Assembly: GCA_023382535.1 (NCBI GenBank)
Contig: JAHDWA010000013.1
Span: forward strand, 124,001-188,000
Reading direction: 5' to 3'
DNA from: Anaerolineae bacterium
Lineage (GTDB): Bacteria; Chloroflexota; Anaerolineae; 4572-78; J111
DNA length: 64,000 bases
Shown here: positions 49,050 to 57,376 of the stretch, in pieces
Position numbering within the stretch: position 1 is the first letter of the stretch
How the letters are laid out: each line of letters begins with the position of its first letter
Position numbers and translations under genes: made by a program
The notes under the pieces: generated by a model
Databases searched by the model: none
Told to the model about the DNA's origin: nothing
The model's input: the letters and a program-made list of their open reading frames with translations, nothing else

Positions 49050-50546
49050 TCAGCCGCCCAGTCGAAAGGTTAGGGCGGCCACAGCCAGCGGAGGTAGGGT
49101 GACAGTCGCCAGGCCGCCGGCGACCTTGACCGCCTGGAAGGGGTGAGACCGGACCAGATGAGGCTGTTCCAGTGAATTTACCGCTTTAGGATCGGGGCCG
49201 GTGAGGATTTCGGCACTGTCCAGGGCAACAATAGCTTTGTCGGCAATTTTCACCTGGACGGGCAGCTCCTCGGTCAGGCTGCGGTTGGTCATAAAGACAT
49301 GCAGGATGTCCTCGTTGAGGATGGCGCTGGTATCAAGAAAGAATACCCGGCCGTTCTTCTGGCCCTCGTAGGTGGGGCCGGCGACAAGGGGTTGGAGAGA
49401 AATTCCCTCGCGCCGGCGCGAGAACATCTCAATAGGGTAGAAGGTGGTGTGCAGCAGAACCCGGTCACCTTCGGTGTGGATGGGTGACAGCGCGTTGACG
49501 ATTTGGGCAATGTTAGCAATCTTGACCACGTCGGCATGGCGGACAAAACTGTTCAGATAACCGGCCACCACCAGGGCGTCTTCGAGGTTGTAGACTTCCT
49601 CGGCCACATGCGGCGCGAATTTGCCATCGCCGTCGAGAAATTCGGGTTTCATGGTTCTGTACCAAACATTCCACTCGTCAAAGCACAGGTAAGCCCGTTT
49701 CTTACTGCGCCGCTTGGCCTGGACAAAACGACAAACTGCGTCCATATCCTCGATTTGACGGTCAATCGCGTTGGTCATGGCCAGGTAATCCGGGGTATCG
49801 TCGGCCCGGTTGCCGGCGTAGGAGTGGAGGCTGATGTAATCGGCCTCGGCCACGTACTCCAGCACCCGCCGGTCCCATTCGATGTAGGTCGGCAGTTCAA
49901 TGGTACAAGTACCTGCCGCCACCAATTCGATAGATTTATCCACATCTTTCATAATTTTGGCCGCCTGCTGGGCGCGGACGGCGTACTCGTCGGCGGAAAC
50001 GTGCCCCAACTGCCAGGGACCATCCATCTCATTGCCCAGGCACCACAGTTTGACCGCATGGGGAGCGGTCGAGCCGTTGGCGATGCGCATATCAGCGAAC
50101 TTCGTCCCCGCCGGGCGGTTGCAGTACTCGACCCAGCGGCCCGCTTCTTCGGGCGTGCCCGTGCCCAGGTTGACGGTCAGCATCGGTGTCCAGTTCATGC
50201 GGCGGCAAAGTTTGATGTATTCATCGGTGCCAAAGTGGTTGGGATCAATACTTTGCCAGGCCAGCTCAAGCAGCGTGGGCCGCTGCTCGCGGGGACCAAC
50301 GCCGTCCAGCCAGTGATAGCCCGAGGCAAAGTTACCGCCGGGGTAGCGCATAGCGGTCAGGTTCCAGCGCTGCAGGGCTTCCAGGACATCGGTGCGAAAG
50401 CCCTCTTTGTCGGCATGGGGAGATTTGGGATCGTAAACGCCTTCATAAACCGCGCGGCCCATATGTTCCAGAAAACCGCCGAAGACACGTTCATCCACCG
50501 GGCCAATCTGAAACTGGGTGTGCAAGGTTAGGATAGTTTCTTTCAT
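49050..50546 (-). CDS. Alpha-L-arabinofuranosidase (GH51)
   Basis: The 498-residue protein has the GH51 layout: GGFLEHMGRAVYEGVYDP, MRYPGGNFASGYHW, acid/base E173 in LWCLGNEMDGPWQ and nucleophile E291 in CFDEWNVWY. Cytoplasmic GH51 enzymes release arabinose from arabinoxylan or arabinan oligosaccharides. It is the last gene of a minus-strand operon with a lipoprotein binding protein and two permeases, so an arabino-oligosaccharide uptake and degradation route is likely. Confidence 0.94.
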   Translation of the reverse strand: MKETILTLHTQFQIGPVDERVFGGFLEHMGRAVYEGVYDPKSPHADKEGFRTDVLEALQRWNLTAMRYPGGNFASGYHWLDGVGPREQRPTLLELAWQSIDPNHFGTDEYIKLCRRMNWTPMLTVNLGTGTPEEAGRWVEYCNRPAGTKFADMRIANGSTAPHAVKLWCLGNEMDGPWQLGHVSADEYAVRAQQAAKIMKDVDKSIELVAAGTCTIELPTYIEWDRRVLEYVAEADYISLHSYAGNRADDTPDYLAMTNAIDRQIEDMDAVCRFVQAKRRSKKRAYLCFDEWNVWYRTMKPEFLDGDGKFAPHVAEEVYNLEDALVVAGYLNSFVRHADVVKIANIAQIVNALSPIHTEGDRVLLHTTFYPIEMFSRRREGISLQPLVAGPTYEGQKNGRVFFLDTSAILNEDILHVFMTNRSLTEELPVQVKIADKAIVALDSAEILTGPDPKAVNSLEQPHLVRSHPFQAVKVAGGLATVTLPPLAVAALTFRLGG

Positions 50547-50567
50547 TTTTACTTCTCCGTTGGATCA

Positions 50568-51509
50568 TCATATTCCCGCAGTTGTCAGTTGCGCTAGCTG
50601 TTTGGCGCTTAGTTGGAGTTGCAGGGCCTCAATATTTTCCTGGAGTTGAGCGGGCGTACTGGCGGCAATGAGCGGCAAAATACTCGGCTGACCCTGCATC
50701 ATCCAGGCCAGAATCACCTGATTGGGGGTCGCTCCTGTTTCCTCGGCCACACGCTTGAGCACGGCTAACCGAGCATCGCTGTCCGGGCCAAGGTACACTT
50801 CGGGCGTAGGGCGGTCTGGCCGGGTGTAAGCGCCGCCGAGCAGGGCGGAGTAGGCTAAAAGGGTGAGACCTTCACTCCGGCAAAAGTCTAACAGGTCGTC
50901 GTTGACGACGACTTGAGGATCGGTGCTACCGCCGTGTTTAACCCGCAAGTAGGTGTACCGCTGTTGGATGCAGCAGAAGCTGGCCCAACGGTTGACCTGG
51001 CTCACCCAGCCCGCTTTTTCCAGCCGCCAGGCCAGATAGTTACTGGCTCCAATAAAACGCACCTTGCCCGCCTGCACCAGCCGATCAAAAGCGGCGAGGC
51101 TTTCCTCCAGGGGAGTATTGCGATCATCCACATGCGCGTAATAAAGATCTATGGTCTCTACACCCAGCCGTTTCAGGCTTTTGTCACATTCGGCCTCGAT
51201 CTGTTCGACCTTTAGCCCGCGCTCCACCCCCGGATACTGAAAACCAACCTTGCTGGCCAGGAATAACTGCTGCCGATTGCGGCGCTCTTTCATCCAGCGG
51301 CCCAGTAAAGCCTCGCTTTCCCCACCGTTGCCGCCGGGAATCCAGTGGGCATAAATATTCGCCGTGTCTATGAAAGTACCGCCGGCCTCAAGATAGTGAT
51401 CAAGCAGGTGGCGGGACGTCGCTTCATCGGTGCGGGTGCCAAAGTACATGGCTCCCAAACACAGTACACTGACTTCAACACCAGTCTGGCCCAGGGGTCG
51501 AGTTTTCAT
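50568..51509 (-). CDS. Aldo/keto reductase
   Basis: The 313-residue TIM-barrel protein has the catalytic tetrad D48, Y53, K87 and H126 and the C-terminal LPLIAASTPAQLQENIEAL NADP-binding loop. The ATG at 51509 is preferred because GGGAGG lies just upstream; the frame extends further to 51530. With the second aldo/keto reductase it may act on sugar aldehydes or lactols freed from arabinosides; that is inferred from the operon. Confidence 0.88.
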   Translation of the reverse strand: MKTRPLGQTGVEVSVLCLGAMYFGTRTDEATSRHLLDHYLEAGGTFIDTANIYAHWIPGGNGGESEALLGRWMKERRNRQQLFLASKVGFQYPGVERGLKVEQIEAECDKSLKRLGVETIDLYYAHVDDRNTPLEESLAAFDRLVQAGKVRFIGASNYLAWRLEKAGWVSQVNRWASFCCIQQRYTYLRVKHGGSTDPQVVVNDDLLDFCRSEGLTLLAYSALLGGAYTRPDRPTPEVYLGPDSDARLAVLKRVAEETGATPNQVILAWMMQGQPSILPLIAASTPAQLQENIEALQLQLSAKQLAQLTTAGI

Positions 51510-51553
51510 AAAATCCTCCCACAAGATCAAAGTACTGTTCCGTGCTAGAAATT

Positions 51554-52552
51554 TTACCAGGCATACGCCTGAGGGGCTTCCCCGCCCGGTCCGGGGAAAA
51601 TCTCATCCAATTTCTTCAGAATTTCTTCGTCCAGCTTGATTTCGGTGGCGTGGATGGCACTGTCGAGTTGTTCGACCGTGCGCGGTCCGATGATGGGGGC
51701 GGTGACAGCGGGATTGTGTAATAACCAGGCCAGGGCCACCGCCGCCGGCGGCTCGCCCAGCTCTTTGCAGAGAGCTTCGTACTTTTCCAGTTTAGCCCGG
51801 TTTTCCTGGACTTGCTTCTCAAACTCTTCCCCCTTCCGGCGTCCGGTCTGGAGCTGCTCCAACGCCCCGCCCAGAAGGCCGCCCCCCAGGGGACTCCAGG
51901 GGATGAGGCCGAGGCCGTAATGCCGGCAGGCTGGAATGACCTCCAGCTCGATCATACGGTTATTCAGGTGATAGATGCTCTGTTCGCTGACCAGGCCCAT
52001 CATCCCCCGCCGCGATGCTTCCTGGCAGGCGGTGGCAATGTCCCAGCCGGCAAAGTTGCTGGAGCCTACATAAACAACCTTGCCTTGTTTGACCAGGCTG
52101 TCAAACGCCTGCCAGGTTTCGTCCCAGGGACAGTCACGGTCAACGTGGTGCATCTGGTACAGATCAATCCAATCGGTCTGCAGCCGTTTTAGACTGTTGG
52201 TACAGTGCTTCTTGATTTTCATAGCCGACAGGTTGCGCGTGTCGGTATTGGGTTCCGGCCGATTGGCTTTGCGGGTGACGGGGTTAAAAACCTTGGTGGC
52301 CAGGACAACCGCGTCGCGCCGCCCGCCGCCCTGGGCAAACCAGCGCCCCAGGATCAGCTCGGTATCACCCTGTTCCCCGCCCCAGCCGTAGACATCGGCG
52401 GTATCAAAGAAATTGATGCCCAGTTCCAGCGCCCGATCCATGATTTTGAAGCTGTCTTCTTCTGACGTGTGCCAGCCGAAGTTCATGGTCCCCAGACATA
52501 AATTACTGACCAGGACGCCATGCTTGCCTAACCGTTTGTGTTCAATGGCCAT
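51554..52552 (-). CDS. Aldo/keto reductase
   Basis: The 332-residue protein has the tetrad D50, Y55, K87 and H135 and the phosphate loop APIIGPRTVEQLDSAI. It belongs to a different branch of the family from its downstream neighbour, resembling the general YajO/YhdN type. It lies between permease and GH51 genes in the same operon. Confidence 0.9.
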   Translation of the reverse strand: MAIEHKRLGKHGVLVSNLCLGTMNFGWHTSEEDSFKIMDRALELGINFFDTADVYGWGGEQGDTELILGRWFAQGGGRRDAVVLATKVFNPVTRKANRPEPNTDTRNLSAMKIKKHCTNSLKRLQTDWIDLYQMHHVDRDCPWDETWQAFDSLVKQGKVVYVGSSNFAGWDIATACQEASRRGMMGLVSEQSIYHLNNRMIELEVIPACRHYGLGLIPWSPLGGGLLGGALEQLQTGRRKGEEFEKQVQENRAKLEKYEALCKELGEPPAAVALAWLLHNPAVTAPIIGPRTVEQLDSAIHATEIKLDEEILKKLDEIFPGPGGEAPQAYAW

Positions 52553-52580
52553 AGAAATTTTCTCCGTTGGAAAGATAAAG

Positions 52581-53468
52581 TTATTTTTCTACCCCGGAAC
52601 CCAGGGAAGATATCCCGGCAATAAACTGCCTCTGCATAAAAAGAAACAGGATGACGATGGGAAATGTCGCCAGAAATGCGCCGGCCATGACCAAATCCCA
52701 GCGCTCCCGATAAAGACCGACCAGCCCGCTGATACCCACCGCCAGGGTAAATTTTTCATCGCTGCGCAGCACGATCAACGGCCACAATAAGTCGTTCCAG
52801 CCTTCCAGCGAAAAGAGAATAAAGAGTGTGCCGATGGCCGGTCTGACCAGGGGCAGCACCACCTGCAAGAACACCTGGTATTCTGAAGCGCCATCCACCC
52901 GCGCGGCGTCTAAAATTTCAGAACTGAGACTTAACATGTACTGCCGCATATAAAAAAGGCCAAAAGGATGGGCCGCCAGCGGCAGGATAACCCCGATATA
53001 GGTATCAATCATTTTGAAGTTAACCATCATCATAAAGAGGGGAATGAGCAGCAGATGAAAGGGCAGCATTTGCGAGGCCAGAATGGTAAAAAAGATGGCA
53101 TTGCGGAAGGGAAATTCAAACCGGGCCAGGGGATAGGCGGCCAGGGTGCAGACGGTCACGGCTACGGTCGCAAAGCCAAAGGCAATGATAATCGAGTTCA
53201 GATACCAGTATCCATAAGGAAGCTCGGAAAAGAGATTCTGGTAGCTAACAAGGGTTACTTCCGTTGGAAAAAGTTTGCTGGAGTCGGCAAAAATTCGTTC
53301 AGGGGAGCGAAGGGAACTCACAATCATCCAGTAGAAGGGGATGAGAAAGACAACGCCTAAACCAATAAACAGAATGGTTAGAGCAGTTTTGCCCAGGGAG
53401 CGCTGCCAGCGCTGGGGGCCTAGAGCGAACTCGGCGGCCTGTTCACGGCGAGCTAAACTTGCGTCCAT
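52581..53468 (-). CDS. Sugar ABC transporter permease, MalG type
   Basis: The 295-residue protein has six membrane helices and the EAA loop ILDAARVDGASEYQVFLQVVLP. Its ATG directly follows the stop of the MalF-type permease, so the two are coupled. With the binding protein it forms a CUT1 importer; the ATPase must come from elsewhere in the genome. Confidence 0.93.
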   Translation of the reverse strand: MDASLARREQAAEFALGPQRWQRSLGKTALTILFIGLGVVFLIPFYWMIVSSLRSPERIFADSSKLFPTEVTLVSYQNLFSELPYGYWYLNSIIIAFGFATVAVTVCTLAAYPLARFEFPFRNAIFFTILASQMLPFHLLLIPLFMMMVNFKMIDTYIGVILPLAAHPFGLFYMRQYMLSLSSEILDAARVDGASEYQVFLQVVLPLVRPAIGTLFILFSLEGWNDLLWPLIVLRSDEKFTLAVGISGLVGLYRERWDLVMAGAFLATFPIVILFLFMQRQFIAGISSLGSGVEK

Positions 53469-54368
53469 TTACTCCTCCTTCTTGAAAAATCCGAACAGTC
53501 TGAGTTGCGCCAGGGACAGAACCACAATGATCAGGGCCAGCACCACCCCAATGGCGGAGGCGTAGCCTAAGTTGAAGGAGGTAAACGCGGTCCGATAGAG
53601 AAAGAGGACGATGGTCAAATTTCCCTGGCCCGGACTCACGGCTCCAGGCCAGAGGACGAAGGGCTCCACAAAAAGCTGGAACCCCCCAATCAGGGTCAGG
53701 GTCATGACAAAAATAATGATGGGCCTTAGCTGCGGAATGGTAATATAGAAGAAGCGCTGCCAGCCGTTGGCCCCATCAATCGCCGCGGCATCGTAAAGAT
53801 CCGGGGAGATATTGGCCAGCCCTGAGGTAAAATAGACCATGTTCAAGCCGGTCCAGCGCCAGACCGCCAAGAGCAGCATGGATGGAACAGCTAACTCGGC
53901 GGTTTGCAGCCAGCCTCGAGGCGGAATGCCCAGCAGGCCAAGCCAACTGTTCAGCAAACCTTGCGGGGACAGAATCAGGCGGAAGACCACCCCAACCACC
54001 ACGAGTGAAGTCAAGACCGGCAAAAACAAGGTCGTACGGAACACCCCCGCCTTTTTGACCAGCCCTGAATAAAGCAGAGTCGCCAAAATGAGCGGAATGA
54101 TAATCAGGAGGATCAGGATGCCCACCGTATAATAAGCGGTATTGAACAATGACTTATAAAAGGTGGGGTCATTGAACAGGAATTGATAATTACCGGCGCC
54201 GATCCATTCACCTGAGCCGACCCCCTGGACTTTTTGAAAACTTAACAACACAGCCTGAATGATGGCCCAAATCCGGAAGATTAAAAATAAAATCAAGAAG
54301 GGGGCTAAAAAAACAAACGGCACGACTCTGGGGCGATGAAAGAAGGGGACAGTTGTACTTTTCATCAT
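53469..54368 (-). CDS. Sugar ABC transporter permease, MalF type
   Basis: The 299-residue protein has six helices and the EAA loop LYDAAAIDGANGWQRFFYITIP near residue 200. Two ATG codons open the gene. It lies between the binding-protein gene and the MalG-type gene in one operon. Confidence 0.93.
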   Translation of the reverse strand: MMKSTTVPFFHRPRVVPFVFLAPFLILFLIFRIWAIIQAVLLSFQKVQGVGSGEWIGAGNYQFLFNDPTFYKSLFNTAYYTVGILILLIIIPLILATLLYSGLVKKAGVFRTTLFLPVLTSLVVVGVVFRLILSPQGLLNSWLGLLGIPPRGWLQTAELAVPSMLLLAVWRWTGLNMVYFTSGLANISPDLYDAAAIDGANGWQRFFYITIPQLRPIIIFVMTLTLIGGFQLFVEPFVLWPGAVSPGQGNLTIVLFLYRTAFTSFNLGYASAIGVVLALIIVVLSLAQLRLFGFFKKEE

Positions 54369-54384
54369 CGAACCTGCCTTATCA

Positions 54385-54446
54385 AGAAAGCTAAGGCTGA
54401 GGCTAAGGGGGTAAATTGACCTTAGCCTTCGCCTTAGCCTCTAATA
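54385..54446. repeat. Palindrome of AAGCTAAGGCTGAGGC type
   Basis: AGCTAAGGCTGAGGCTAAGG on the left is mirrored by CCTTAGCCTTCGCCTTAGCC on the right, between the binding-protein and permease genes. It corresponds in position to the CAGGTTACAGG structure (16470-16558) of the other sugar operon. Confidence 0.7.
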
Positions 54447-54449
54447 TGA

Positions 54450-55835
54450 CTACTGCATAGCTTCAATTTCTGCTTGAGCTGTGCTTAACAGTTCCGCCGG
54501 GGCTGTCTTTTCTTCAAACAAGCCATAAGCTATTTTTTCTCGAATTTGGACTTGGGCCTCGGGGTACCTGGGACCGTTATATTCCGGAGCCAAACGAGTT
54601 AACAGGCCTTTAATCGTTTGCATCACCGGCTCGTTGCCAAAGTACTCGTCATTGTTTTTGAGTTCCGGATCATCATAGACATCAAGCCGGTAGGGGTCAA
54701 AGCCTAAATCTGTCCAGAAGCGGACCTGAGCATCCCTGGTCAGCTTGGCAAACTCCAGAAATTGCAGGGCCACGTCCAGCTTGGCCGGGTCAATTTGTTT
54801 GGTAATGGCTGTCCCGGTGCCGCCGCCCATGGTCGAGATGATGCCACCCTCTTCAAAGGCCGGCAGAGGACGGACCACCATTTTTCCTTTAAGATCCGGC
54901 ATATTCTCCTTAAAACGGATCATATACCATTGGGGCATCCAGACGGAGGCCGTCTTGTCGCCTTCATTCATCATGGCGTAGTAATCGGGAGTATGGTGGG
55001 TGCCGCCAGGAGCAATGCCGAGAATTTGATGGACATGCATCATATCGCTCAGTAACTGTAAGGCTTCGACGTTGGCCTCGCCATTGAGGATCAGCTTGCC
55101 ATCCTTATCGTAAACCCCGCCGCCATTTTGCTGCATGACGGGCGAAACCGTCCATTTGTCGGTTGTTTCGACGGTCGCCATCCAGGCCCCGGTCTTTTCC
55201 TTGACCTGTTTCCCGGCTTCGATGTAATCGTCCCAGGTTTTGATGCTGTCAATATCAACCCCGGCCTTGTCCATCAGTTCCTTATTGTAGTACATCACCA
55301 CTGCGCCCATGTGGTAGTCAACCCCGTACTGCTTGCCGCCTAATTGATAAGGAGCAAGTCGTTCCTGGACTACATCATTTTTAGTGTTTTCAACGAGGGG
55401 AGTCAAATCGTGGAGTTGAATATCGCCGCGCAGAAACGTGCCAAATTTGGCGATTTCAATGTCAACCAGGTCCGGGGCGCCGGTACCTGATTGGAGGGCA
55501 ATGAGGAGCTTATCATGCATTTCCTGGTAAGCAATGGTCGTCGGTTCCAGCTTGAGTTTTACTTCGGGGTGCTCGGCGTTAAATCGCTCCGCCTGTTTCT
55601 GTAGGAAATCGGTATGGGCATCCACAAAGGTCCAGAAGGTTAAGGTGATTTCCTGTGCTTCAGCCGCAGGGGCCTCGGCGGCGGGTTCTTCGGCTTTGGC
55701 CGGTTCCGCCGGCTTTTCGGCCGGGGCGGCGGTCGGAGCAGCGCTGCCGCCACATGCAGCGACCGCCACAAGCAAGATAGCCATAATTAAAAGCAGCACT
55801 GTACTTTTTTTAAGGAACGCCATTGTCAGAAACAT
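54450..55835 (-). CDS. Sugar-binding lipoprotein of ABC transporter (family 1)
   Basis: The signal peptide ends in the lipobox VAVAAC (C28), followed by an Ala/Pro/Glu-rich tether and a solute-binding domain (LTFWTFVDAHTDFLQKQAERF, ASVWMPQWYMIRF). AGGAGG lies about 9 bases before the ATG. In the GH51 operon the ligand is probably an arabino-oligosaccharide. Confidence 0.92.
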   Translation of the reverse strand: MFLTMAFLKKSTVLLLIMAILLVAVAACGGSAAPTAAPAEKPAEPAKAEEPAAEAPAAEAQEITLTFWTFVDAHTDFLQKQAERFNAEHPEVKLKLEPTTIAYQEMHDKLLIALQSGTGAPDLVDIEIAKFGTFLRGDIQLHDLTPLVENTKNDVVQERLAPYQLGGKQYGVDYHMGAVVMYYNKELMDKAGVDIDSIKTWDDYIEAGKQVKEKTGAWMATVETTDKWTVSPVMQQNGGGVYDKDGKLILNGEANVEALQLLSDMMHVHQILGIAPGGTHHTPDYYAMMNEGDKTASVWMPQWYMIRFKENMPDLKGKMVVRPLPAFEEGGIISTMGGGTGTAITKQIDPAKLDVALQFLEFAKLTRDAQVRFWTDLGFDPYRLDVYDDPELKNNDEYFGNEPVMQTIKGLLTRLAPEYNGPRYPEAQVQIREKIAYGLFEEKTAPAELLSTAQAEIEAMQ

Positions 55836-56155
55836 CTTTGTAGTCCTCCTTTAGGTTTTCCAACGAAAATTGGTGGGTAATAATCCAGCTAAGATTTATT
55901 TTTTTAGACTTGATTCTGGCTGTCTTTCCTCCTTCTCCAAATGATCAGTCATAATAACGGACAGCGGTTTTAAAAAAACTAACAGATGGGAAGGTTTGCC
56001 GAAAAGTGGGTTTGACGACAAGACTGTGGCGTGATAAGATAAACGCCGTTGGGAAAAAACTCCTACTTATCGTTAATTCAAATATCATTGTATACCCCTG
56101 CTGAGGCTGTAAACAAGGGCATAAAGCGGACAAAAAACAGGACTCAAATTAGGAC
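55836..56155. promoter_or_regulatory. Divergent promoter region
   Basis: This 320-bp gap holds two candidate promoters. On the minus strand TTGTTT (56116-56111), 16 bp, TATACA (56094-56089) would read into the arabinoside operon. On the plus strand TTGACG (56012-56017), 17 bp, TAAGAT (56035-56040) would read into the HTH/receiver gene. As placed, the two transcripts would cross and their leaders overlap. No operator palindrome was found. Confidence 0.45.
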
Positions 56156-57376
56156 ATGCTGACCTTTGAAGAGTTTGAGCAGGCTTTGCGCCATGTCTTG
56201 GTCCACTTTCGTGACCCGGCTTATCACCCCCCCGAATTTCTATGGTCAATTTTGGGATACAGGCCCCAGTATGGCGTCGAGGCGATTCAAAACGCCATCA
56301 CTCAAACCATCGAGAGCCTCAAACCGGCCACGGCCAGCACTGCCTCCAGCCTGCGCAACCTGCGTTTCTATGAACTGCTAACCTGCCGCTATATTCAAGA
56401 ATTGACTCAAGAAGAAACCGCCGACCGGCTGGGGATCACGCCTCGCCACGTGCGGCGCGAACAACAGCAGGCCATCCACGCCTTAGCCACACTTTTTTGG
56501 GAGAAAAGACCGCATCCAGTACCCGCCGCCGTTAAACATGCTCTGGATGAAGGGCCGGAGCAAGACGCAATGGCCTGGCGAACCCAGGTCAGGGAAGAAT
56601 TGGCCGCTTTACAGCAGAGCGCGCCGGGGAGTGTGGTCGAGGTAGCCACGGCCATCCGTGGCGTGATGAAAATAGGCCAGGCTTTAACGGCCCAACATGG
56701 CGTATCGTTACAGATTGAGCCGTTAGAGCCAGAGGTGATTGTGGCGATGCATCCCTCGGTCCTCCGCCAGGTACTCATTACCGCCATAGAGAAGCTGGTC
56801 CAGAGCATCTCGGCCGGTCAAGTAACCGTGGCAGTCGAACGTAAGGGGGATCGAGTCCATCTGCTGTTGAGCGGTGTCCCGGCAGCCAAACCGTATCCAC
56901 CCAATAGTGAGCTTATTGAAGAAATCCTGTCCGTTCATAACGGTTCAATTGAGGCTTTCCTGGAAAAAGATCAGGTCGGTTTTCGGATAGAATTGCCCTC
57001 TGCCGATAAGATCAAAATACTGGTGATAGATGACAACGCCGATTTGGTTCACTTCTACCGGCGCTATACCGCGGGCACGCGCTATGAGATTGTGCACCTG
57101 GACGAAGGCCGGCATGCCCTGGAGACCGCTGCAGAGACCAGCCCCGATATTATTGTCCTCGATGTGATGCTGCCCGATATTGATGGCTGGGAACTGCTGA
57201 CCCATTTGAAAGAGCAGCCGGCCAGTAAAAGCATTCCCATTATCGTTTGCTCGGTGATCCGCCGGGCGGAACTGGCCCTCTCGCTCGGCGCCTCGCTCTA
57301 TTTGCCCAAACCTGTTGGTCAGCGGGAATTTATCCAGGCGCTGGCTGAGGTTCTCCCTCAAGCTCCAGTAGAATAG
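56156..57376 (+). CDS. HTH / degenerate histidine-kinase-ATPase / receiver domain protein
   Basis: Residues about 68-112 form a sigma-70 region-4-like helix-turn-helix (TQEETADRLGITPRHVRREQ). Residues about 165-282 resemble the GHKL ATPase of histidine kinases (HPSVLRQVLITAIEKLV at the N-box, QVGFRIELP at the end), but the G1 and G2 boxes are not recognisable. Residues 285-406 are a receiver with D292/D293, D336 and the KPVG lysine. DNA binding, an ATPase-like fold and a C-terminal receiver in one chain is unusual. Its last 47 bases overlap the convergent histidine kinase gene. Confidence 0.82.
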   Translation: MLTFEEFEQALRHVLVHFRDPAYHPPEFLWSILGYRPQYGVEAIQNAITQTIESLKPATASTASSLRNLRFYELLTCRYIQELTQEETADRLGITPRHVRREQQQAIHALATLFWEKRPHPVPAAVKHALDEGPEQDAMAWRTQVREELAALQQSAPGSVVEVATAIRGVMKIGQALTAQHGVSLQIEPLEPEVIVAMHPSVLRQVLITAIEKLVQSISAGQVTVAVERKGDRVHLLLSGVPAAKPYPPNSELIEEILSVHNGSIEAFLEKDQVGFRIELPSADKIKILVIDDNADLVHFYRRYTAGTRYEIVHLDEGRHALETAAETSPDIIVLDVMLPDIDGWELLTHLKEQPASKSIPIIVCSVIRRAELALSLGASLYLPKPVGQREFIQALAEVLPQAPVE

